Positions 1-5,204 of a stretch of DNA of 64,000 nt are shown in pieces. The notes below the pieces were generated by a model that saw nothing but the letters and a program-made list of their open reading frames with translations, ran no database searches and had not been told where the DNA came from. A program made the translations under genes and the position numbers. Source of the DNA: Streptomyces natalensis ATCC 27448. Its GTDB lineage: Bacteria > Actinomycetota > Actinomycetes > Streptomycetales > Streptomycetaceae. Position 1 is the stretch's first letter. Each line of letters starts with the position of its first letter. The stretch spans positions 1 to 64,000 of the forward strand of contig NZ_JRKI01000010.1 of NCBI RefSeq assembly GCF_000935125.1, in the 5' to 3' direction.

Positions 1-443
1 AGCGCCTGCACCAGATCGGCGGTGTGGCGCTCGTTCTCCGCGTCGCGGCCGTCGGTGTGCACCACGATCCGCCGGGCCAAAAACGCCATGCCCTCGGCCG
101 AGACGGACATGCCCATCGGAGTCAGGGCGTAGATCACAGTGCGGCCCGGATCGGGGGCGGCCATCGCTCCCATGACGGCAGCGGCGGCCGGCAGTGCCCA
201 CAGACCGGCGCGGACGATGCGCGGGGAGGACTGTCCCAGCATGGTCAAGCCGAGCAGGACCAGGGCGAGCACGGCGGTGGCGCCCTCACCGGCGGCGAGC
301 GCCCCGAGTGCGGTGCCCTTGCCGTAGGCGTGGCCGATGTTGCTGTACGTGCCGATCCCGCCGAACACGCCCGTGGCCAGCATCGGCACGAACGCGGCCG
401 TCAGGACCCCGATCTGTACCCGGGTCAGTTTGGTGCTGGTCAT
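1..443 (-). CDS. SpdB-like plasmid/AICE spread protein (partial)
   Basis: The minus-strand frame opens at ATG 443 and runs off the left window edge, so only about 147 N-terminal residues are seen. The protein starts MTSTKLTRVQIGVLTAAF and has several hydrophobic stretches rich in Ala, Gly and Leu (about residues 8-28, 42-65 and 78-100), followed by a more polar segment with RRIVVHTDGRDAENE. Proteins of this shape are the Spd (intramycelial spread) proteins of Streptomyces conjugative plasmids and integrative elements, which help transferred DNA move through septa of the recipient mycelium. Its ATG overlaps the upstream gene's TGA (ATGA), so it belongs to the small-gene operon. The family call rests on recalled similarity and context; the truncated C-terminus prevents a length check. 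Confidence 0.6.
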   Translation of the reverse strand, partial: MTSTKLTRVQIGVLTAAFVPMLATGVFGGIGTYSNIGHAYGKGTALGALAAGEGATAVLALVLLGLTMLGQSSPRIVRAGLWALPAAAAVMGAMAAPDPGRTVIYALTPMGMSVSAEGMAFLARRIVVHTDGRDAENERHTADLVQA

Positions 444-886
444 CGGGCACCCCCGGCGGTGAGCAGGGCGGCGAGGATGAGCAGGGCGCCGCCGGTCAGG
501 GTGAGGTCGACCGCACGGCGCAGGCACGTGAACTTGGCGACCGCGACCCGGGACAGTCCGGCGATGTCGGCGGCCAGATCCCGGGCAACGGCGGCACCGA
601 TCTCCTCCGCCGTGAGGGTGGCCCACAGCGGGAAACCGTGCCGGCCACGCAGGTTCGGCCGCACCGACCACAGCAACAGACCGGCCGCCGCAACCAGCAC
701 TGCCATGCCGAGCCCGCCCACCACATAGGCGGGCAGGTTCATCGGCAGGTCACGGGCGACCGTCCAGGCGCTGGCGAGTACCGCGCCGACGAACGCCAGC
801 AACAGACCCGTCTTGGTGTCCGTCCGCGCGATCTCCGCTTTCACCTCGGCGTGCGCTGCGGGCAGAGCAGTGTCTACGTGGCTCAT
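440..886 (-). CDS. Pycsar TM effector-like membrane protein in an AICE operon
   Basis: A 148-residue protein starting MSHVDTALPAAHAEVKAEIA. An amphipathic N-terminus with the signature EIARTDTKTGLLLAF leads into a first membrane helix (about residues 25-42). A second helix lies near 50-72 and a third near the C-terminus (about 122-142). This layout (short cytosolic helix, TD.KAG/TKTG-like motif, membrane helices) matches the PycTM-type Pycsar effector family as I recall it; known members are membrane toxins activated by cyclic UMP/CMP. No cyclase gene is visible nearby. ATGA overlaps on both sides place it inside the transfer/spread operon, so the family fold may serve a spread function here rather than phage defence. 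I chose the ATG at 886 because it overlaps the upstream stop. Confidence 0.55.
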   Translation of the reverse strand: MSHVDTALPAAHAEVKAEIARTDTKTGLLLAFVGAVLASAWTVARDLPMNLPAYVVGGLGMAVLVAAAGLLLWSVRPNLRGRHGFPLWATLTAEEIGAAVARDLAADIAGLSRVAVAKFTCLRRAVDLTLTGGALLILAALLTAGGAR

Positions 887-1257
887 GCCTCGGTCTCCTC
901 GGGCTCGTAGACCATGCCCAGGTGCCACAAGTGGCCGCTTGCCAGCTGGAGTTGACCGAGCAGTTCCGACAGGGCCAGGCGTGCATCCAGGAGCGCCAGT
1001 TCGGCACCGCGGGCGTGTTCTTCGGGCGCGGTGCCGTCGTCCGGGTCAAGCACACCGGCATCCAGGTCGCGGAACACGCGACCGCTCATGTGCTCGGTCG
1101 CCTGGAGTAGCCGCCCGCACATCTCCACCAGGGCGATCACGGCGTGGCTGACCTCGGGCGTGCTGTCGTACCCGCCAGCCATGGCGGCGTGGTTGTGCCG
1201 GCGCACTGCTTCGGATGCTGCCTGCATGTGCGCGGCGGGGGTCTTCTTGACGCTCAT
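883..1257 (-). CDS. Conserved AICE operon protein, unknown function
   Basis: A 124-residue protein starting MSVKKTPAAHMQAASEAVRR and ending GHLWHLGMVYEPEETEA. It is predicted largely alpha-helical, acidic in the C-terminal half, with no signal peptide or membrane segment. The start at 1257 is favoured because GAAGGAGCTGG lies just upstream and the ATG overlaps the TGA of the preceding gene. Its own stop overlaps the start of the Pycsar-like gene. I do not recognise a functional domain; it fits the small accessory genes between regulator and spread genes in pSAM2-like elements. The coupling implies it is made in fixed proportion with its neighbours. Confidence 0.65.
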   Translation of the reverse strand: MSVKKTPAAHMQAASEAVRRHNHAAMAGGYDSTPEVSHAVIALVEMCGRLLQATEHMSGRVFRDLDAGVLDPDDGTAPEEHARGAELALLDARLALSELLGQLQLASGHLWHLGMVYEPEETEA

Positions 1258-1652
1258 GCGGCCAGCTCCTTCGAGGTGCCGGTCAGCCGGTAGCGACGGT
1301 CGGCAGCCGCATGAGCCGAACGGCAAGCCGTGCACGGGGCCTGGTTCCGCCGCTGGTGGCGGCGGTATCCCCGGTCCGTGCCGCAGCTCGCAGGCTCAGG
1401 CTGGTGCTTGGCCTTGGCCGGCCGGGCAAGGCGGTGGGGGAGCCGCAGGTGGCGGGCGATCACGTTCAGGGCGACACCGTGGTCGGCGAGGATCCGTGCG
1501 GCCATGAGCTTCTCGTCCGCGGTCATCCCGGCCGGCGGCATGTCGTTGACGGCGCGCTCCACCGCGATCAGATCAACTCCACCGCGGTAGGTCTGTGTCG
1601 TGGAGACGTGGACGTACGAATCCAGGACGGGCCTGGAAGTAAGGTCGGACAT
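1254..1652 (-). CDS. AICE-encoded HTH-like protein with C-terminal Cys motif
   Basis: A 132-residue protein starting MSDLTSRPVLDSYVHVSTTQ. Residues about 35-75 (GMTADEKLMAARILADHG followed by VALNVIARHLRLPHR) read like a helix-turn-helix in which an ...ILADHGVALNVIARHL... helix pair would contact DNA. The C-terminal third is basic with two cysteines (SCGTDRGYRRH and PCTACRSAHAA), suggesting a small zinc site. AGAGGAGCACGACCC precedes the ATG with good Shine-Dalgarno spacing, and the stop overlaps the next start. It is the first gene after a strong hairpin, so it may begin its own translational block. The DNA-binding role is inferred from the motif only. Confidence 0.6.
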   Translation of the reverse strand: MSDLTSRPVLDSYVHVSTTQTYRGGVDLIAVERAVNDMPPAGMTADEKLMAARILADHGVALNVIARHLRLPHRLARPAKAKHQPEPASCGTDRGYRRHQRRNQAPCTACRSAHAAADRRYRLTGTSKELAA

Positions 1653-1673
1653 GGGTCGTGCTCCTCTCGAATG

Positions 1674-1720
1674 GAACGGCCCGACAGCGGCCCCGGGGTG
1701 CGATCCCGGGGCCGCGTGCC
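1674..1720. terminator. Strong GC hairpin between small AICE genes
   Basis: An 11-bp perfect stem (arms 1687-1697 and 1705-1715) with a 7-nt loop GTGCGAT; short outer arms AACGGC/GCCGTT flank it. It sits in the only real gap of the minus-strand run, between the 30-residue gene and the 132-residue gene. No T-run follows on the minus strand. It could be a partial terminator, an RNA-processing barrier or a block protecting mRNA segments. Confidence 0.45.
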
Positions 1721-1734
1721 GTTGTGGAAGCGGG

Positions 1735-1827
1735 TTAGAGGGAGCCGCCGGGCTGATGCTGGGGCAGCGGCGGCATCTGGTCGGTGGTGTCCGGTGCCCG
1801 GTCGTGCCGGGGCTCGGGCTCGCTCAC
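1735..1827 (-). CDS. 30-residue coupled mini-protein
   Basis: A tiny gene starting GTG at 1827 whose GTGA overlaps the stop of the 43-residue gene upstream. The product begins VSEPEPRHDRAPDTTDQ and ends in PPLPQHQPGGSL. It is acidic then Pro/Gln-rich, with no recognisable domain. The 4-bp overlap is the main evidence that it is translated. Its size is normal for the accessory mini-genes of Streptomyces mobile elements. Confidence 0.4.
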   Translation of the reverse strand: MSEPEPRHDRAPDTTDQMPPLPQHQPGGSL

Positions 1828-1955
1828 CGGGCGCTGCCCTGGAGTTCGGCGGCGCGGGCGGCCGCGGCTTCGGCCGCGGCGGCGGCGCGCATGGCTTCCT
1901 CGATGCGCTGCTGGGCGAGCGCGTCGGCGGCCTGCTGCTCGGGGTTGCCGTCCAT
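1824..1955 (-). CDS. 43-residue Ala-rich helical mini-protein
   Basis: The product begins MDGNPEQQAADALAQQRIEE and continues as an Ala/Glu-rich helix ending ELQGSAR. It is probably one long amphipathic helix, possibly a coiled-coil partner of another element protein. The ATG at 1955 shares one base with the preceding gene's stop (TGATG), and the stop overlaps the next GTG, so it is embedded in a translationally coupled chain. No family is recognised. Confidence 0.5.
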   Translation of the reverse strand: MDGNPEQQAADALAQQRIEEAMRAAAAAEAAAARAAELQGSAR

Positions 1956-2062
1956 CACCGCGCACCCCCCGCCAGGGCGCGGCGCAGGGCCTTGCCGTTG
2001 TCCGGGGCGGAGTCGGCGGGGTGTGCCGTCGGCGTGTGGGGTGTCATGCTGTGGGCGATCAC
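1955..2062 (-). CDS. 35-residue mini-protein heading a coupled chain
   Basis: It starts at GTG 2062, seven bases after a near-perfect Shine-Dalgarno (GTAGGAGGAACACCT), which decides this start over the internal ATG at 2047. The product runs MIAHSMTPHTPTAHPADS and ends RRALAGGAR: mildly basic with no known domain. Its TGA shares a base with the next ATG. The strong ribosome site suggests this is where ribosomes load for the three mini-genes that follow. Confidence 0.5.
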   Translation of the reverse strand: MIAHSMTPHTPTAHPADSAPDNGKALRRALAGGAR

Positions 2063-2150
2063 AGGTGTTCCTCCTACGGGTGCCTGTGGCGTGCGCCGTC
2101 CGGTTGCCCCCGGGCGGCGCTTTCGCCGTTGCGTCCGGCTGTGCCGGAGT

Positions 2151-2191
2151 GCCCCGGCCGGGAGTCGAACCCGGCCTTCGACCATCGGGGC
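2151..2191 (-). ncRNA. tRNA-like acceptor/T-arm minihelix (no anticodon arm)
   Basis: On the minus strand GCCCC is followed by a 10-nt bulge GATGGTCGAA, then a 7-bp stem GGCCGGG/CCCGGCC closing the loop TTCGACT, then GGGGC and A. The stem and TTCGACT loop are textbook tRNA T-arm, and GCCCC/GGGGC stacks like an acceptor stem. There is no anticodon arm and no CCA, so this is not a functional tRNA. It lies between the zinc-finger gene and the 35-residue gene, in transcribed sense. It could be an RNA-processing signal, a tRNA-3'-end relic or an attachment-site mimic. Confidence 0.45.
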
Positions 2192-2205
2192 GGAGAAACG
2201 ACCGG

Positions 2206-2412
2206 TCAGCGGTGGCACGTACGGGCGTGCTTCTCCGCCCACGTGGTGACACGGAATCGCTCACTGCGGCCCGGCTCGTAGACATTGAGCGCGGCCACGT
2301 GCGCACGGCATCCCTTGCAGATCGCGTCGATGTCGATCCGGCCGTAGAAATCACGGTCCTCGTGGATCTCGACAGGGTGGCCGTTCTTGGTAGTCGCAAC
2401 GGTCTTCTTCAC
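2206..2412 (-). CDS. Small zinc-finger AICE transfer-region protein
   Basis: A 68-residue protein starting GTG at 2412 (VKKTVATTKNGHPVEIHED), with GAGGAG seven bases upstream deciding the start. It carries CKGC near residues 32-35 and H-A-R-T-C-H at the C-terminus, so four potential zinc ligands form a treble-clef-like or ribbon site. Streptomyces plasmids and integrative elements commonly carry small Cys/His proteins annotated as mobile element transfer proteins (SpdA-like) at this place; the assignment here is by size, cysteines and context. It is the first gene of the minus-strand run after a long non-coding leader. Function in DNA binding or spread is inferred. Confidence 0.55.
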   Translation of the reverse strand: MKKTVATTKNGHPVEIHEDRDFYGRIDIDAICKGCRAHVAALNVYEPGRSERFRVTTWAEKHARTCHR

Positions 2413-3081
2413 GAAGCGCTCCTCAAGGTGTGGGCTCGGGAACATCCCGGCTCCCCTCAGCCCCGCCCGTACGGCAGAAAGCCGGACGGGCGGAGGAGGC
2501 AGCCGGCCGCAGCGCAAGCGCTCTGCGGAGCCAGGTAGAGGCGGATCGGAAGTGGTGCAAGCGCCGCCGGCCGATCCGTCACGGCGGCGCCGGGCTATGT
2601 CGTCGGTTCACACCGACCTCCCGCAGAGAGCAGGGACACGGCTTTCACCGGTGCGCCGTTGCCACGGAGCACCGATCCCGAGCCGGGGAAATCGGGTGCG
2701 TCATCGTCGCTGCTCTGACGCCAGCAGGGCGGCTGCACGGGGTGGCACCCGAAGGTGTTTTCCAGAGCCGGTGCAGTTGGCATGTAGTGCCGCCGACGAC
2801 ATGACCCGGTCGTCTCGGGGGCGATCTGTCTCATCTCGCCACATGCATAGGGCCTGCGCTGTGCTTCCCCACACCCAGACCGGGTGGCGCCTGCCAAGCG
2901 CATAGGGGAGAAACGACGTTCATCACGGTGGTTCGCCCCCGGTTGCACCGATGCTTCGGTGGCCTAGACGCCTGCCGCGACCGCCGCTTCCGCGTCAGCC
3001 CCGCATGATCACTATTCAGGTAACAACCAACAGCCGTTTCCTTCGGCCCCCTGTCACCGGGGCCTCTGGGCGGTGACATGG
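2413..3081. other. Long non-coding stretch between AICE operon and GntR gene
   Basis: About 670 bases between the divergent minus-strand operon and the plus-strand regulator. Open frames here lack start signals and codon bias, so I call no gene. The segment must contain the promoter of the minus-strand mini-gene operon and may hold the cis-acting transfer locus (clt), which in pSAM2-type elements lies near tra/spd genes; I could not pick out a definite clt repeat. Base composition is somewhat more mixed than in flanking chromosomal genes. Confidence 0.4.
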
Positions 3082-3188
3082 TGGTACCTCTGGTCCTTCT
3101 GGCCTTGCTGGTACCAACCAGTTGCCAAGATGCTGCACCCGCGAGGTGTGACACGTCAAGCACTTTGGTTCAGCTCGTACCAACCAGT
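3082..3188. promoter_or_regulatory. GGTACC-centred repeats, probable GntR operators
   Basis: Three related sites precede the regulator: TGGTACCT at 3082-3089, palindromic TGGTACCA at 3109-3116, and TCGTACCA at 3175-3182. The 12-mer GTACCAACCAGT occurs twice, at 3111-3122 and 3177-3188. HutC-type GntR proteins bind short palindromes and usually repress their own gene. These sites lie 25-130 bases ahead of the start codon, where a promoter should be. Binding is inferred. Confidence 0.5.
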
Positions 3189-3213
3189 GGTTCAAGCGGG
3201 GCATCATGGAGGC

Positions 3214-3981
3214 ATGGCGACTCGTTCAGATCCCCTGTATGTCCAGCTGGCGGACTCTCTTCGCGCGAAGATCGAGAGCGGCGAATACCCGCCCGGTAGC
3301 AAGCTCCCCAGTGAGCGGAAGCTCATGGAGCTGCACGACGCCTCTCGCAACACCGTGCGACTGGGTCTCAAACGACTCGTTGCTGAGGGGCTGATCTTCC
3401 CCAGTCAGGGGAGGGCCTACATGGTTCACCGTAAAGACGTGTTGATTTACAACGCGTCGCGCTCGGAGGACCAGAACAGGCGATTGGCAGCTGGTGTCGA
3501 TGCGTGGGTCCAAGACATCCGCGAGCAGGGCCGCACGCCCAGTCAAAAAATCTCCGTCAGCATCGAAAAATCAGATGCAGCAATTGCGGAGAAACTCGCT
3601 ATCGATCCTGGTGATTTGGTCCTGGTGCGGCGCAGGCTGCGGTTCGTTGACGATCACCCTTGGTCGACTGAGGACTCCTACTACTCTCACGACCTCGTTA
3701 AGAACACTCCTATCGCCGAACCGGCGGACATTGCAGAGGGTGTAATCGCCTTCATGGCTTCTATGGGGCATGTTCAGGTTCGATACGTCGACGACGTATC
3801 CGCAGCCATGCCGAACCCGAAGCAGGCCGATGAACTGGCAGTCGAGGCGGGCGTTCCGCTGCTGGTCAGGACGCGCGTGGGGTACACCGAAGAGGGTCCG
3901 GTCCGGGTGACGGTCACCGCCATGCCGACGGACCGCCATGTCCTCCGCTACGAGCTGGGAGCGGGTAAGCCCAATGTCTAA
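3214..3981 (+). CDS. GntR-family regulator, HutC/UTRA type (KorSA-like)
   Basis: A 255-residue regulator. Residues 1-75 form a GntR winged helix (SDPLYVQLADSLRAKIESGE, then KLPSERKLMELHDASRNTVR). Residues about 95-250 form a UTRA ligand-binding domain with the typical ...RRRLRFVDDHPWSTEDSYY... core. The start at ATG 3214 is preceded by a GGAGG-like stretch and begins exactly at the usual family N-terminus. In pSAM2-type elements a GntR protein (KorSA) represses replication and excision genes, and this gene's position inside the element suggests the same job. It overlaps the following acetyltransferase gene by 8 bases. Repeated GGTACC sites upstream suggest autoregulation. Confidence 0.85.
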   Translation: MATRSDPLYVQLADSLRAKIESGEYPPGSKLPSERKLMELHDASRNTVRLGLKRLVAEGLIFPSQGRAYMVHRKDVLIYNASRSEDQNRRLAAGVDAWVQDIREQGRTPSQKISVSIEKSDAAIAEKLAIDPGDLVLVRRRLRFVDDHPWSTEDSYYSHDLVKNTPIAEPADIAEGVIAFMASMGHVQVRYVDDVSAAMPNPKQADELAVEAGVPLLVRTRVGYTEEGPVRVTVTAMPTDRHVLRYELGAGKPNV

Positions 3982-4486
3982 TGGCCTCACTATTCGACCT
4001 GCTGTTGCTGGCGAAGAGGATGTCATTGCCTCGATGTGGAGCGAGGCGGCGCAGTGGCTGCACTCCAGAGGAATCAACCAGTGGCAGTATCCGGCAAACG
4101 TGGAAAAAATCTCCCGAGATATTGAACATGGAAACGCCTACATATTGGTCGACGTCGCCGATTACCTAGGGACGATCACAGTAGATGAATTCGCCGATCC
4201 CGAGTTTTGGTGCCCCGATGATTGCCCCGATGATGCCCTGTATGCGCATCGAGTGATTACTCGCCCCGCAGCTAGAGGGCTTTCATTGGGAGCTGTGATG
4301 CTCAACTGGGCTTCACAGAAAGCCGAGAAAGCCGGGAAGCGCTGGCTCCGTGTCGACGCGTGGAAGACAAACGACGACCTTGGCCGCTACTACGAGGCGC
4401 AGGGGTTCAAACGGGTCCGGACCGTAGACCTACCGCACCGCCGGTCAGGCGCTCTCTACCAGCGGAGAGCTGGCACAACCGCATAG
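3974..4486 (+). CDS. GNAT family N-acetyltransferase
   Basis: A 170-residue protein starting MSNGLTIRPAVAGEEDVIAS. The N-terminal strand-helix (residues 4-30), the segment RVITRPAARGLSLGAVML (about 97-114; the A-site acetyl-CoA loop in degenerate R-G-x-x-x-G form) and the C-terminal W..N..L.RYYEAQGFKRVR are the GNAT hallmarks. It overlaps the GntR stop by 8 bases, so the two are co-translated. Such acetyltransferases often accompany a regulator in AICE modules, but the substrate is unknown. A Trp-rich segment (MWSEAAQWLHSRGINQWQYP) is typical of the Streptomyces subfamily. Confidence 0.8.
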   Translation: MSNGLTIRPAVAGEEDVIASMWSEAAQWLHSRGINQWQYPANVEKISRDIEHGNAYILVDVADYLGTITVDEFADPEFWCPDDCPDDALYAHRVITRPAARGLSLGAVMLNWASQKAEKAGKRWLRVDAWKTNDDLGRYYEAQGFKRVRTVDLPHRRSGALYQRRAGTTA

Positions 4487-4661
4487 CGGACGGGCGACTC
4501 GCAGCCTTGCGGGCGAGGTGTGGACGTGCGTGCGCGTCCTCCCCGCGGTACTTGGCGGCGACTAATTCCGGGCAGGTCACCGCCCGCCGCGGCATCGGGC
4601 CCCTTGACTCGCCGATGCCGCGGGCAGAGTCTCGGGGCAGTCAGACTGCGGGAGGAAGACC

Positions 4662-4769
4662 ATGCCCCACCCCGACGAGATCAATGGCTACGACCTCATG
4701 AACGAGGAGGTTGTCAGCGCGCCCGAGCCCGAGCCCGACGAACAAGACGATGGGGACCGCGGGGAATGA
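4662..4769 (+). CDS. 35-residue acidic mini-protein
   Basis: The gene starts ATG 4662 with GGAGGAAGACC directly upstream. The product begins MPHPDEINGYDLMNEEVVSA and finishes in a run of Pro-Glu and Asp, so it is strongly acidic and probably disordered. Its stop overlaps the next ATG (ATGA). Such short acidic proteins are common in Streptomyces integrative elements and phages; no function is known to me. Confidence 0.55.
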   Translation: MPHPDEINGYDLMNEEVVSAPEPEPDEQDDGDRGE

Positions 4770-4963
4770 TCGAGCGCGACGAACATGGGCGACGCTGGTT
4801 CGTGCCGTACATCGCCCAGCCGCACAAACCCGCACCCCCCGCCGAGCTTCACTGCCCCGACCACCCCGAGACACGTTTGCTTCGTATCCTGGGGCGAGCA
4901 TGGACATGCCCCGACTGCGTACGTGCGCAGAGCAAGGCAGGGCCCGCAGAGGGGCCGCAGTAG
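4766..4963 (+). CDS. 65-residue zinc-ribbon-like AICE protein
   Basis: Starts MIERDEHGRRWFVPYIAQPH at ATG 4766, overlapping the previous stop. It contains LHCPDHPETRLLRI followed by WTCPDCVRAQS, giving Cys-His and CPDC pairs that could bind one zinc. It is the last gene before the element/chromosome junction inferred near 5089. Function is unknown; a nucleic-acid-binding role is plausible from the zinc-ribbon pattern but unproven. Confidence 0.55.
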   Translation: MIERDEHGRRWFVPYIAQPHKPAPPAELHCPDHPETRLLRILGRAWTCPDCVRAQSKAGPAEGPQ

Positions 4964-5010
4964 CGCCATGGCGGGGCCGTCTGTGGGCCGTCCGAGGACA
5001 GCCGACAGCA

Positions 5011-5030
5011 ACCAACGACGACCAACGACA
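5011..5030 (+). repeat. Direct repeat ACCAACGAC near element end
   Basis: Two adjacent 10-mers ACCAACGACR occupy 5011-5020 and 5021-5030, with an ACAACC-like part copy following. Paired short direct repeats close to an integration junction are often arm-type integrase or excisionase sites. No integrase gene is in the window, so this role is inference. Confidence 0.35.
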
Positions 5031-5088
5031 ACCGCCCGACTGCTGGTCAGAGGGTCCCCGGGTAAAGTTTTCTAAGGTACGAAGGATC

Positions 5089-5184
5089 ATGCATCACTCC
5101 CTGCGCAACAAGAAGCAGGAATGGGAGGAGTACCGCTCCGAGGTCACCGCCTTCGAGCTGCGCAAGATGCTGCCCGTGCTCTGA
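5089..5184 (+). pseudogene. glnA2: 3' end of a type I glutamine synthetase gene (glnA2-like)
   Basis: The frame ending at 5184 encodes MHHSLRNKKQEWEEYRSEV followed by TAFELRKMLPVL. This matches the extreme C-terminus of type I glutamine synthetases (pattern H-x-x-x-x-x-K-x-x-E-W-x-x-Y/F-R-x-x-V-x-x-x-E). No body of the enzyme precedes it: upstream DNA belongs to the mobile element. In mycobacteria and, as I recall, other actinobacteria glnA2 lies directly before glnE on the same strand, exactly the arrangement here (20 bases apart). I infer that the element integrated near the 3' end of glnA2 and left this fragment at the right junction. The rest of glnA2 should lie beyond the left end of the element. 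An independent 31-residue gene is the alternative. Confidence 0.65.
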
Positions 5185-5204
5185 GCCACCGAGAGGCCGC
5201 ACCC

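Noticed and set aside
2151..2191. Complete tRNA gene
   Set aside because: Only T-arm and acceptor pairs can be drawn; there is no room for an anticodon arm and no CCA end.
2387..2905. 172-codon plus-strand frame in the AICE
   Set aside because: No ribosome site, atypical composition, and it covers the start of the minus-strand zinc-finger gene.
2831..3163. 110-codon minus-strand frame before the GntR gene
   Set aside because: It runs through the probable operator repeats and has no Streptomyces-like codon bias.
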